NCBI GenBank assembly: GCA_003427395.1
Contig: BFEA01000336.1
Location: 1,612,035 to 1,664,120 of the forward strand
Source of the DNA: Chara braunii
Taxonomy: Eukaryota > Streptophyta > Charophyceae > Charales > Characeae
Length of the DNA: 52,086 nt
Direction of reading: 5' to 3'
Shown one piece after another: positions 1 through 12,314 of the stretch. The translations under genes were made by a program, and so were the position numbers. Positions within the stretch are counted from its first letter, which is position 1; the number at the start of each line of letters is the position of its first letter. Under the pieces are notes generated by a model. That model made no database searches. It was not told where the DNA came from and saw only the letters and a list, made by a program, of their open reading frames with translations.

Positions 1-37
<37 letters not shown>

Positions 38-53
38 ACAATCTCTCTCTCTC

Positions 54-106
<53 letters not shown>

Positions 107-121
107 CACACACACACACAG

Positions 122-151
<30 letters not shown>
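1..151. repeat. Compound (CA)n/(CT)n microsatellite
   Basis: A CA run opens the window, followed by a long CT run and a second CA run interrupted by CG steps. It is simple-sequence DNA with no coding content. Confidence 0.95.
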
Positions 152-152
<1 letters not shown>

Positions 153-749
153 TACATAAAGAATAATGACTTAATACTTATATAAGTCTGGTAAGAATAA
201 ATAAGCAAATATATATATATTTATAAATAAGTGGGAAAATCCCTCCTAAAAGGAATTGGAGAAAAGGACACTAGTATAGAACATGAGAGAGGAATGAGTA
301 TGGAACATGTGTACATCCTCATAATAAAAAATAGAAAACAAAGAAAAAAAGGGGGAAGATTTGCTTGTCTAAAGCCTGTATGGGGAGTGATAGCCAGCTC
401 GGGTTGGTTATTAAAGGCCTATAGCAGGAAGCGAGGGTCAGCCAACTTTCCTCCGAAAATATCGATTGTTTAGTAAAAGAAAAATAGAAATAAAATATAC
501 GAAAAGGAGAAAAGCTGGTACCCGAAGGGACCAGGGAGGATTAGGGACACCCGCATGGGAAAAAGAGCACCGGCGCAAGGAAATGTGCGGTGAACTATCG
601 AGTTACGAATAGAAGACAATACTATATATCAGGGTATGCTACCGGTTCACCTCCTCAGGGATTTGGAAGGCGCAGTGAGTCTCTGGAGTAAGTGAAACGC
701 TGCCCTGCGCTAGCTTACTTCGGCGATCCACTGCGACCTGGGGAGTACT
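152..749. other. Unassigned non-coding stretch
   Basis: AT-rich to mixed sequence. The only open stretches are short and unconvincing. I see no motif, repeat or RNA gene that I can name. Confidence 0.5.
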
Positions 750-1124
750 ATGTCTGCGATTGCTGAGTCTGCTACCTCCTTTGTGGATCATCGCCTTCGA
801 GTCCCGATAGGAGAAGTTTCAGAGAGAACCGTGGCAATAGCGAGAACGGGTATCTCGGTGTCGTGCTCTCTAGCATGATTCCGCTGCTTCCCCATAATTT
901 CGTTGTCTTGCACGGGAGCAATCTCTATCGTGCTGATTGTTGCCCCAACGAAGATCGTTGTCAGGATTATCCAGGAAGGGGAGGTCGCGTGGAACTCTTG
1001 CAAGTTAGTTTGAGAAATGGAGAATGCACTTTCCTTCGACGAGATGCTCGATGAACACCTGAGCGAAGAAGTTGGACTGAATGAATCGCAGGGAGAAGCT
1101 GCTCCTGAGGTGAAGGTCTCGTAG
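750..1124 (+). pseudogene. Possible degenerate small coding region (unknown)
   Basis: One plus-strand frame stays protein-like across three adjacent pieces. It starts at ATG 750 and is interrupted by TGA at 876-878 and TGA at 1011-1013, then ends with TAG at 1122-1124. The first piece is 42 codons. The middle piece is hydrophobic and resembles a membrane segment (ISIVLIVAPTKIVV). The last piece is acidic and begins MENALSFDEMLDEHLSEEVG. Both internal stops are TGA, as would arise from CGA, matching the decay seen in the transposons of this window. I recognise no family, and chance is a real alternative because each piece is short. A polypyrimidine tract with CAG follows at 1271-1283, so these could instead be exon pieces. 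Confidence 0.25.
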
Positions 1125-1270
1125 AAAACCCACACTGTAAAGAAATGCACGAAAAAAACACTCCCATCCCACTCACGCACACCCTCTCTTCTACCTGCTA
1201 TTTCTGAAAGTATCTCTACCCTCTTGATTCTAATTTCTATTTTTTTCTTTCTATCTTTTTCTGATTGCAA

Positions 1271-1461
1271 TTTTTTTTTCCAGGTATTGCCGAAAGTGCT
1301 ATCCTCGTTGCTCAATGAAATGCGTATTTATTATCGAATATCCTGGTTTGAGAGCTTATTGCAGTAGGAATAACTGTGCTACAATTTTTTCCTCTGACGA
1401 TCTGACAAAGATGTGGCATGTCAGTGAAAGACTAGTTTTAGGGTGTTGCCACTCTCCCTAG
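1271..1461 (+). other. Candidate splice acceptor and Cys-rich terminal exon
   Basis: A run of T ends in CCAG at 1280-1283, a good match to a plant 3' splice site. From 1285 one frame is open for 58 codons to TAG at 1459-1461. It encodes a cysteine-rich peptide beginning YCRKCYPRCSMKC, with further Cys near its end. No start codon is needed if this is an exon. An open frame of this length arises by chance fairly often, and no donor site or family can be assigned, so this is only a candidate. Confidence 0.2.
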
Positions 1462-3117
<1,656 letters not shown>

Positions 3118-3440
3118 ACTCCTTTTTTGAAGTTTTTTCTTTCTTTATTTTCAAATTTTGCATCTGCACTTTTTTTAAACACCTCATACCCCTGCAAAAA
3201 ACAGAAATTCATTTCTAAAAAATTTAGGTGAACTCAGAGACCATATATCTCATGTAAAAAATGACAAAAAAAAAATCCAGCTTTTCTTTATATATATATA
3301 TATATTTTTAAATCGAATTTAGTTTTTGATTTTTTTTAAATCCTAAACAAAGTCGGATTCCAAAAAAAAAACTATGGGGTTGTACGACTTAAAATTCCCT
3401 ACAACCCCATATTTGTTTTTTTTTTAACCTATTATTTAAT
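3118..3440. other. AT-rich non-coding spacer
   Basis: T-rich and A-rich tracts with a short TA run near 3291-3305. The phrase 'tacaacccca' recurs in inverted form around 3376-3411. No gene is seen. Confidence 0.5.
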
Positions 3441-3463
3441 TCAAGAAAATTCTGGTAAAATCG

Positions 3464-3480
3464 GGTCCGCGGCGCGGACC
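3464..3480. repeat. GC-rich palindrome at the edge of element A
   Basis: GGTCCGC and GCGGACC form perfect 7-bp arms around GGC. It lies in a roughly 90-bp GC-rich block (3460-3550) full of CCGCGG-like words, directly against AT-rich DNA on the left. It marks the abrupt left end of the gag relic. Confidence 0.6.
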
Positions 3481-3501
3481 AGGTCGGCCGCGGACGCGGC
3501 C

Positions 3502-5372
3502 TCATCTGCGTCCGCCATCCGAGATCGGACCCGCGGATGCGTCCGCGGGTGTTTCATAGTGCCGAGAGTAACGATCTCTCCACACATCCTCTGTAAAACC
3601 CGCTTTCTCCCATGGAGGAGCGTTGGGGTCAACTTGACTCCTGGACCGGGAGCCTCCGCGGCGTCTACCGGTCGCCTTACCTTTTTGAGCTACGACAGCG
3701 ACCACTCCACCCTCTGAAGTTTCTATGCTGCCCGCCTCTGAACCTACTCCCTCATGGAAGTATTCGTCGACTTCGATAGTGGAACCATCATTATCGACAA
3801 ACATTAAGCGACCCTTCGCCTTCCAGTTAGGAGGCAATGTCTTCTTCCTCCCATCCGTAGTGGGTGCCTGTCCATGCCCTATCTTAGCTTCAAGGTCTAG
3901 GGCCACCTTGCTAAACGAAGGAAAGTTGTGCATATTGATATTGGCCTCTTTTGCCAACTGGTTCCTGAGAGGCTGAGAAAAGCATCTCAAGTACCAAGTC
4001 AACAAGACCTCGGGGTCATAGCGCACCCCTGGGACACAGACCAGACGCTCAACAGCGTCGGTGGCTTCCCTTACTAACTTAAACTGCCTCGTGTGCAGTG
4101 TCAGGATCGCATCAGTGGCCCTTTGAGCCTCCTGAGGATCGTGCTACCTCTCCTCCACCATCTTCAGGAAGTCATCCAGTTTCTGGGTGGCTGCCCAAGC
4201 GCGGAAGTCATGACCATATCCCTGGAGTTGCACTAAACCGCTCAACCATCTTGCTGCACTACCCTCTAGGTAAGATGCAGCCACAAGCACTTCTTCGTGC
4301 GACAAGGTAAGTTTGCACCTATCATAGACTGGCACTGACCTCAACCATGTGTCGAGGTCTTCGCCTCTCTTGTCCCCTGTAAAAGGTTTGGGAGCGATGA
4401 TGGTCGTCTTTGGAACCCACTGAGTTTGTCTCGGTCCGTGCACCACTCCGGGCTGTGGACCCGGTGACACAGGTTGCTGTGCTAGCTGCTGGGGCTGTGT
4501 GCCTTGAGGCTGCACAGGCTGCGAGACATCACGCTGCGTGGTGACGGCAACCTGCGACGGAGTTTGGGTGTACACTGTCTGAACAGGAACCTGCAAACTA
4601 CTCCCTGTTGTTACCCCTCCTGGCAGTGGCATGCCCAGGGAAACGATAGCAACCAATGACGGGGCTACATATGGGGCTACCCCTGTCACCGGTGGGACAG
4701 AAAAAGGAGGATATGGCAGGGGCCAGGCACCAGGCCCGGCTGGTGATGGTGCTGCCTGAGCACGGCCTGCCAAAACGGCTAGGCTTTGTTGGATATCCTG
4801 AAGGATGGTAGTTTGATGCTCCTGCATCTCTATTACACCTAGTAGAACCCTCCTAACTACCCTCACGTCATCATCCATGTTCGTCAGGTCCATCGACTCT
4901 AACTCCTCTATGTCTGCCCCTCTCCGCTGCATCCTGGCTCTTCTTCTGATCATCTTCTCCTTCTCCGCTTTTCTCTCTCCTAATGCCCGCTGTAGCTGTG
5001 CCTCCTGCAGGGCTGCCTGTTGGATGGCGACATCCTCTGGAGTCAACACTGCTGCCTGGCTTGCCATAACGCCAGTGGACTGACTCACGGTCTACGTGAC
5101 CGTTGACCCGACGACACCTGAACTGCTGGCTTGGGAATTTTGCTGCGCAGAAGTGACCATGGCGGAAGTAGCCATGACTGCTGTAGCACCGGCCTCGCTA
5201 CTAAAGCCCTGCTAGCCTCGGCTGCTCTAGCTCTCCTCTGCTGCTACTGTCTCTCCCTAAGCTGACGGAACAGAATCCTATCACCCTCCGGTCCTAGGGA
5301 CACGTGGGCTATCGGGCGTCTAGCTGATCGCAAGGTCCGGTCGTCCAAGTGTGTGTCCTCCTGGTCGCTCAT
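3502..5372 (-). pseudogene. gag: Ty3/gypsy gag relic (element A)
   Basis: Gag would form the retrotransposon's particle. The likely start is ATG at 5372-5370 (MSDQEDTHLDDRTLRS...). A Gln/Ala-rich charged helix and a Pro/Gln/Val-rich linker follow. Next comes a capsid-like domain with motifs such as PKPFTGDKRGEDLDTW and LEGSAARWL, and then NAPPWEKAGFTEDVW, which resembles the segment just before the zinc knuckle in element D (PWEKMGISQELW). No CCHC knuckle follows. The frame is broken by TAG at 5244-5246, 5092-5094 and 4144-4146, each explicable as CAG to TAG. A frameshift lies between the first two. The frame is the same on both sides of the 4144 stop. Protease and pol are missing, so the element is truncated at about 3.5 kb. 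The gag assignment is secure at family level; the exact lineage is not. Confidence 0.8.
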
Positions 5373-6621
5373 AAGCCACAACGTTGTGCACCGTCTACAC
5401 TAGGACACTCTAGGTGCCTACTGCAACATAATGCTCAGACCAAATAATTAGTTGGTGGCTATTTTGGAACAGATATCACTTGAGGTCAACAGGTAAGTCA
5501 GATTCCTACAAATGAAACTATTTTTAGTCTGACTCGTCCGCAAACAGAAGCACCAGGAACAATAAACAGTTCTAACTAATGCTGTCTGTCAGATGTCAAT
5601 GGTTGTACACCTAACTAATCAAAACATAAACACATAATCGTTTGTGTGGATAACATGGAATTTTCTCGAACTTATCATCTGGAATCAACCCTTCCCTTAG
5701 TTCCCCTGAGTATCACTTGACGTCAGTGTCCCTGAGCGATCTGGAGAGCTTCGCGTGTCTAAAGGTGTGTGTCCGGCCCACCCCTGTGCCCCGAGTATCT
5801 GCTGAGCTGGCCAGCCTTGCACGTATATTTATCCTCGGCGTGCCGCGAGCCTTACATCACTGGCTGATCAAGAGGCATTTTACTGTCCGCCCCCAAGTGA
5901 CATCAAGAATTATTTTATGTCGCAGCACGACGACGATCACAACTAGTGATATCCCCTTCCCGTGTTGATTTATAGACGCCGGGTGCTCGTCTTTCCTGTA
6001 GGGCTGGCCTGCCCAGTAGTAGCCATCCAACAGCGCAGCAAGCCGAACAAAGGACAAGCAGCAAGGCATGCGTGCTCTACTCCCTGTGGGTTGGCATGGT
6101 GACCGTGACGCAGTGCTTCGTCCAGGGCCCTTCAGAAAGCTCTGCCCATCTCCACCCAGATGCTCCACGTGAACATTGCCGACTCTTCAGGTTGAGCGCA
6201 CTCGACACCTCACGATGAGAGGACTCTCAAGAAGGAACACAACCTCATGGTAAGAAGTGTCGGAAAGGGAAGATAAGGTTAAGAGCAACGTACCTCAATT
6301 AGCTGCCCCCAACCACAGAGATAATCTCACCCGATGACCAAATGGCGATTGCGATGACCAGTCACTGCATCGGCACAACCAACATTATTTCGCCGTTCCA
6401 CCTCAGCATCAATCGCACGTTAGATAGTTCTCATCACACTGTCCAGACCACATTACCCACTCATAGCCTTCCTGGCGATCCCCTCACCTCCTGGGTCGCC
6501 ACTACACTCGTCTCCACCCTCCTCACTACACACGACTTACGGCCAAACTCTCCCAGCAGACCTCATGTATGTACCGCATAAGGCAGAAGACAAGCGCCAG
6601 ATGAGCGCAATCGTACCACAA
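5373..6621 (-). other. Leader of element A between PBS and gag
   Basis: About 1.25 kb of non-coding sequence lies between the primer-binding site and the gag start. That is similar to the leader of element D (about 1.1 kb). No conserved ORF is seen. Confidence 0.5.
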
Positions 6622-6632
6622 CTCTGATACCA
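6622..6632 (-). other. Primer-binding site, tRNA-iMet type (element A)
   Basis: The minus strand reads TGGTATCAGAG, the complement of the 3' end of plant initiator-tRNA-Met and the usual start point of minus-strand DNA synthesis in many plant gypsy elements. It is separated by 3 bp from the LTR-like terminus TGCAA, exactly the spacing and spacer (aat) seen in element D. Confidence 0.8.
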
Positions 6633-6635
6633 AAT

Positions 6636-7560
6636 TGCAAGGAAGATGAGCAATAGCGAACTTCAGCAATCAAACAACATCATACATATGAGTCCAGATA
6701 GTCGTGACCTCAAACCAACAGCAGAATTGCATCACGAGATTCACCAAATAAGAACACACCAAGAATTCATAATTGACAATGCTGAAATAGTCCCATCATC
6801 ATCAACGAAGAACCAGAGTTGATATCCTATCTGGCGCTCGGCTCCCACACTACATGTGGCAGATCCTATCTAGCCTATACTATGAAGCCGAAAGATGACG
6901 TCAACAACATTCCCGAAGTACGAGCATATGACGACCAATGTCTCACGCTTCCAGCACCAGGTATGTCTCGCGCTACACTCACAACCTCGTTCCCCAACTC
7001 ACAGATGCCACTAGCACCCAAGGACCACCCTGCGCCTCACCCAGCTTACAGCAGCGCAACTCAGCTATGGTTGCGTGCTCCTTCCCTGCTCGCCCGTGAG
7101 AGCGTAGGCGCCAACCAGCAAATAGTGCAGCAGCAGCGCTTGCGCAGCATGCAGCCAGCACCCGAATGTCGAATGAGGAGGCAGGACCTTTCCTATATCG
7201 AAGTGGCCTGCCTTCGTCTAGTCCCAGGAAGCTTCCAGTAGGCCCCGGTAGCCTGAGGCCCAGCACGACGAGAGCAGGCCTTGGGCCTGAAGTGGTTGCA
7301 TGTGCCCAACTGCCTTCGGCCTGTGTTTGGCCCGATACCCGTATCCAGCCCAGGGCCTGCTTCACATACATTCATACAGGCGGCCCGGGGCCTGGGTTCA
7401 CTCAACCAACTGGCGCTGCGCAACTGCCTGAATTTCCCTAAGTTGCGTGGTGGCCAGAGAAGGGCCCTGAGGGCCTTGTCGAGCCTGCCTTCACTTAGGG
7501 CGGTCGACGGGCCGCAAAAATGGGGCCTTATGGGGCTTATAGAGGCAATGGCCTTGCATA
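6636..7560 (-). repeat. 5' LTR of element A (outer end uncertain)
   Basis: Begins TGCAAGGAAG next to the PBS, resembling the TGCAATGAAC start of the D LTR. It carries the 'ggcctg...ggcccag' words common in the LTRs of this window. No second copy exists here, so the far end and any target duplication cannot be set; 7560 is an estimate where the composition changes to A-rich. Confidence 0.4.
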
Positions 7561-8544
7561 AAAATAAAAAATAAATAACTAATAAAAATAAAGAATGAAA
7601 GAAGTACGCAAAATATGAAGAGAAAAAAAATATTTATTTTTTTGGAATTTTCGGTAGTATTTCCCTACCCCCCATGGGGTAAAAAATGTGCCATGAGGAA
7701 GGAGAGACCAAGAGAAGCACGATAAGTTTCAAAATACCGCAAGTTATAATTTTCAGAAAAATAAATAAATAAATGAGGAGGCGGAGGAGAGTGAAGAGAA
7801 ACTAAGTGTTGGATTTTTCAAAAATTTCGGCAGCATTCCATCACCCCCATGAGTTCGAAGTGTGCCGTAAAAAAAAATGACTAAGTAAGATGGGAGAGAG
7901 TAGCGAGAAAAGAGAAAATTTCGACAACACTTCATTACCCCCACGGGGTCAAAATGTGCGCCTATAGCTGAAATAGCTAAGTCCTAAACAGATATAGAGG
8001 GGCTGCAGAAAAATACAAATTTTTAAATAAATAAAAATAAAAATAAAATAAAGCAGAAAAATGAGAAAGAAGTAGAAGCCCTAGGGGGATAAGATAATTC
8101 AAACTTAAAAAAAAAAGAGAAAATCTAAATCAAAGAGAAAGACAAAAGAAGAAAAAACACAAAAATTCGAAGTTGGGGGTGAGAGGGAATGACAAAAGTG
8201 ATGAAGAGAAGGAGAAATAGGTGAAAAAGAGAAAAAGATTGGAGTGGGAGGTGGGGGAATGATTGGGTTGTAGTTGGGGAAGGGAAGGGGGAGAGGAGGG
8301 TGCGAGAATGGAAGAGAAAATGATGAGAAAAGTGGAGAGGAGTGGAAAAGATTAGTAGAAGATGGTGAGTAAGGGGGGAGGGAGGAGAGAAAAGATGGTG
8401 GAAGATGAGCGAAGAGGGAGGTAGGAGGAGGGAGTAGTGGTATAGTTAGAAAGGATGATGAGATGATGTAGGGGAGAGAGAGAGGGGGGGATGGGAGAGT
8501 AGGTTAGTTAAGAGAGATGATACCAGACTCTTGGTTGGCCAAGA
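7561..8544. repeat. Purine-rich DNA with a three-copy hairpin motif
   Basis: A/G-rich DNA. The phrase 'cggyagyatt...acccccaygggg...aatgtgcc' occurs three times, near 7650-7691, 7827-7866 and 7918-7960. The core CCCC-CA-GGGG can fold. No coding potential is convincing. Confidence 0.5.
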
Positions 8545-8623
8545 GCAAAGAGATCACCAAGATCCATAGGCCTTCAAGGTGCTGGCAGCTTGCTGCTGGA
8601 GCAGAAAAATAAATAAATAAATA

Positions 8624-8825
8624 ATCTAGGGTTGGTTGAGATCTTGATCAGCCACCCTGATTACACTATCGCGGAGCCCCCTAGCCAGGGGGGTCTTCAC
8701 TGCTGCCAAACTGCTGGTGCAGCAGTAGAAAAAATCATCATCATCATCATCTGGCTTTGTTGAGATCTTGATCAGCCACCCAGATTCCACAGTAGTGCAG
8801 CCCCCTAGCCAGGGGGGTCTTCAGG
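8624..8825. repeat. Direct repeat, two copies 125 bp apart
   Basis: Copies at 8624-8700 and 8749-8825 share 'gttgagatcttgatcagcc' and the hairpin CCCCCT-AGCC-AGGGGG. Each is preceded by a 'ctgctgg..gcag' segment and a short microsatellite, TAAA in one and TCA in the other. A third, more decayed start lies near 8550. It may be a tandemly duplicated small transposon or SINE tail; I cannot name it. Confidence 0.6.
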
Positions 8826-9042
8826 TTCTTCAGCTAGCTGCCACGTGGCACTGCAGATGGCCACGTGCGCAGGCAGTAGCAGCACGACGTCCACTGGGGG
8901 GCGGGGGGGGGCAAACAACAACCCACCCGCTGCTGTCATGCTGCTTGCCGCTCGCCGACGCGGTGTGGGTGGGTGGGGGAGGTAAATAGCTGGCGTGGCA
9001 CTCTTCAACATCATCGTGCCACACTATGGAAACAAAGATACA

Positions 9043-9118
9043 GTTTGGCTAGTGTGTTAAGGTGATGGCTACGCACGCGCATGGCTAGCAGCTGCCCGGG
9101 TTCAAACCCTGGCAGCAG
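9043..9118 (+). other. tRNA-like / SINE head
   Basis: An A-box-like stretch at 9045-9062 (TTGGCTAGTGTGTTAAGG) and a B-box at 9099-9109 (GGTTCAAACCC) are spaced as in a Pol III internal promoter. The B-box is flanked by CTGCC and GGCAG, which pair like a T-stem. The acceptor stem does not close cleanly and no anticodon arm is obvious, so a tRNA-derived SINE head is more likely than a functional tRNA gene. The SINE's 3' end is not visible. Confidence 0.45.
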
Positions 9119-9395
9119 TATGCATCCCGGATCTTGATGTCTATAATCCGAGAGCGGGCCGGGGCTAGGCAGCGTGGGCGCGTGGCGCGCACGCGTGCGG
9201 AGGCCTTGGCCTTGGTGCGCACGAGTCGTGATGGTGCTCTCCTTTCTTGTCACGTGTCACCTCTCTCACCGCTGCACGTTTTCCCGTTTGTGCGCTCCAA
9301 AAAAAGGAAAAAGACACCCCAAAATCCCATTGTCGGGATTACAGCATTTTCCCGCACTTGCGGGGTGGGGTGAGGTGGGGTGGGGAACGTTCCCG

Positions 9396-9406
9396 CTCTG
9401 ATACCA
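9396..9406 (-). other. Orphan tRNA-iMet primer-binding site
   Basis: The minus strand reads TGGTATCAGAG again, one base from a TGTGGCGGAC LTR-like terminus at 9408. It implies a minus-strand element with an LTR to its right and interior to its left, but plus-strand integrase begins 220 bp away and a tRNA-like element lies to the left. Only a stub of that element remains. Confidence 0.6.
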
Positions 9407-9407
9407 G

Positions 9408-9617
9408 TGTGGCGGACCCGCCGGGGTATATCCCCAGCGTCGACTGGACCGGACTGGACTGGCCTGGAACCGACAGTGGTACCGGGCAGGACTGGACTGG
9501 ACTGAAACAGCACATGGCCTGTGGGGTCTGGCCATGGCCTGGTCCCACAAGCCGAACAGGCAAATAGCCTGATACGCCCTGGCTGTAGGCCAGGGAAGAT
9601 AGATGCCCACTGCACAG
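9408..9617 (-). repeat. LTR-like stub beside the orphan PBS
   Basis: Starts TGTGGCGGAC and runs to about TGCACA at 9612-9617, so it has TG...CA ends. It contains several 'ggactggact' words. It is much shorter than the other LTRs and joins directly to the integrase of element E, so it is probably a truncated LTR. Confidence 0.3.
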
Positions 9618-9630
9618 ACAAAGCTTATCC

Positions 9631-10737
9631 ATGGACTTCATGGATACACTCGTGACCAGCAAGAGTGGCAAGAGGCACATCTTCGTCGTAGTTGACAAGT
9701 TTACTAAGTACGCTAGACTAATTGCCATGCCGGAAACAGCGAGGACGGATAATGTCATCAAGTTATTTATGGATAACTGGGTGCGTGATTTCGGACTGCC
9801 CAAGTTCATTGTTAGTGATAGAGATGTCCGTTTCAGCAGCGAGATGTGGAGGAAGGCTGCTGAACAGATGGGCAGCCAACTCCAAATGACTTCGGGGAAT
9901 CATCCCGAAGCCAACGGTCAAGCTGAACAGATGAATTGTGTGGTGCAACATCTGCTGAGGCATTACATTAAGCCCAACAAAGATGACTGGGATAAGAAGT
10001 TGCCTCTCATCGTCAGTCTGTACAACAACACTGTACACAACACTACCGGCGCCAATCCGAATCAGCTGCATTTGGGGTGGAGGCCTAGATCTGCTCTTGA
10101 CTTCCTCCTGCCTGAAAACCAATCTGTTGCAGCTCCTGCAACCATAGAATTTGGTGTCCAGTATGAGAAATTGCAGCAGGCTGTCGAGCACATTAAGAAA
10201 TCCCAAGAAGCAATCATTGCTTATGAGAACAAACATTGAGGACAGTCCACATTTCAGGTAGGGGAACGTGTCTGGGTCAAGGCTACTGAGCCAGGACAGG
10301 AGTTTGGCATCTCTAGGAAACTAATGCCTCAATACTTCATTCCTTGGGAAGTGTTGGATATTGTGGGTAGTGAGTTGGACAGTCCCTCGTACGTTATTTG
10401 AATCCCTGGTCACTTGCGAACTTACCCTGTGTTTCACACTTCAAAGCTTGCACCTTTCGCTGAGACACAACAGTTCCCATCAAGGAGATCAATGCTGCCC
10501 CCAACCATGGATGGCCACGTGGACGTCGACGACATTTTGGAGCACAGAGATATGCCTGTTACCAAACCCGTGGGTGGAGGAAGACCGCCGAAACCCAAGA
10601 GGGAGTACCGGGTCAGATTCAGGCATCACACGGATCCAAAAGAAGACCGATGGTTCACAAGAGAGGAACTGGTTGAAACAAAACGTCAAATTGTGGCAGA
10701 TTATGAAAGAAGGTTAAAGGGGAAGGCTACTCCTTAA
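9631..10737 (+). pseudogene. int: Chromoviral integrase-chromodomain, 5'-truncated (element E)
   Basis: The 3' part of a gypsy pol. The integrase catalytic core is complete for its acidic triad: Asp in VVVDKFTKYA, Asp in IVSDRDVRF and Glu in HPEANGQAEQ. A C-terminal GPY-like region and a chromodomain follow (start about VDVDDILEH, end about RWFTREELVETKRQIVADY), which in this group is thought to tether integration to modified chromatin. One frame is kept from 9631 to TAA at 10735-10737, broken only by TGA at 10237-10239 and 10399-10401; both fit CGA to TGA. The zinc-binding N-terminus, RNase H, RT, protease and gag are missing; coding similarity starts abruptly near 9625. A polypurine tract and LTR follow. 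Confidence 0.85.
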
Positions 10738-10764
10738 GAAGCATCTCAGCGGACTTCCGAAGCT

Positions 10765-10777
10765 AAGGGGGATGGAA
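10765..10777 (+). other. Polypurine tract (element E)
   Basis: AAGGGGGATGGAA lies directly before the LTR start TGTGAGGAATA, where plus-strand DNA synthesis would begin. Confidence 0.75.
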
Positions 10778-11895
10778 TGTGAGGAATACGCCCTCACGGG
10801 GCCCAAGCCAACATGCACATGATCTGGGCTGTGGCCTCCAGCAAGCAACGTGTCCGCGTTAAGTGAAGGCGGGCCTGAATATCCATGAGAGGCCCTCATC
10901 CCAACATTTTCCAAAGTGGGTATCAAATAGTTGCAGCACGGCAGTTGGTTGAAGTGCAACGTGAGTCTCTCCCTCGGCTCCTTCCAAAAACAGCAGCTGC
11001 GTTAAGCAGTTGAGCCCAGGGCCGGGAGGTTGCGCCTTGGGCACACACAGTGTGAGGCTGACACTTCACGAAGTGGCCGCGGGCGAATCAGAAAGCAGCA
11101 TTGTCGTCACAAAGGCCCAGCGGCCAATGAGAAGACCGTAAACACTTGGAGCCCGGAGGCTGCCTAGACGTGCCCAACCAGAAAGGGCCCAGGCCCCCAA
11201 CTATCGGACAGGGCCTGGATGCAAACACTAAGGCCCGACTGGAAGCTACTGAGAGCTTCCTCAGCTAGGCCCTCTCAGCCAAACAGAGGCCGCGACTTCC
11301 ATATAGGAAGGTCGCTAGGCAGAGGCTGGAATTTTGGCCTAGGCAGGCAATGCGGATACGCTGCTGTGCAAGTATCTGCATGTGCATTGCTGGTTGGGGT
11401 GCACGTGGGTGCTATGAGGTGAGAGGGGCGCTGCAGGGCAGAGGGCGCACGACAACCATAGTCGGGCTGCAGGGCCGCATGCGGGTGATGGTCAAAGGTC
11501 GTCTTCGGGTAGGAGGCGCATGAGTGGGTGGTCAAGGTCTGATGAGGGGAGGAGAGAGAATTTACCAGGTGTATGTGGGAGGTTGACATTTGTGTTGACG
11601 TCATGTACATTGGTCTTCAACGTCGAAGTGATCCTGTTGCAAGAATGTAGATAGGCTAGATAGGCTCAGTAGAGTAGGTTGTGCGTCGGGCGTCAGACAG
11701 AGACGAGCGACATTGGATACTGTGTTGGTGGGGCCTGAGGGCGATAACATTGGCACACGAGTTCATTACTTTGCTCTTATTTGGATGGAATCTTGGTGCA
11801 TTTGAGCTCTCTGCTTCGTACATGACTATCTGGACATCTCTGTGATTTTGCAACTTGGTTTTCTATCTATCGCTCTCACTCATATTCCTTGCACA
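10778..11895 (+). repeat. 3' LTR of element E
   Basis: Starts TGTGAGGAATA and ends TATTCCTTGCACA, giving an imperfect terminal inverted repeat with TG...CA ends. It is 1118 bp long. The flank after it begins GACAA. The 5' LTR is absent, so no target duplication can be confirmed. Confidence 0.7.
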
Positions 11896-12314
11896 GACAA
11901 AATGTATATATATTGTCACATAACTATGAACTAAAAGAGCGCACTTTGCGAAACAAACGGCAAAAATAAAAAATTCAAAAAAACAAGACAAACATGAAGG
12001 GGACACTGGAACCATTCATTTTTCCCATTCTTCTTTTAACTCCTCCTTCACTGTGCCCCTCACGTACAAGGTTCACCACGTTAATGAAGTTCAGCGCGAG
12101 CTACCCCCATCCACGTGTGCCATAACAGCCCACTTGTACGATGTGAGAAAGAGGCAGAGTGAAGGGGGAGGGGATAAACACAAGGAGAAGAGATGGAGAG
12201 CAAACAAACAAAGAACGACAAAGGGAAAGTAAAGGAAAGTAAGGGAAAGTAAGGAAAAGTAAGGGAAAGTACGGAGTGTGGAGTGAAGATGAAGGCAAAA
12301 GGCTCAAGAACGAG
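11896..12314. other. Non-coding spacer with a GGGAAAGTAA tandem repeat
   Basis: No gene is seen. At about 12221-12270 a 10-bp unit close to GGGAAAGTAA is repeated about five times. Confidence 0.6.

Noticed and set aside
4098-5083. Plus-strand open frames opposite gag of element A
   Set aside because: They are shadows of the minus-strand gag and carry no motifs of their own.
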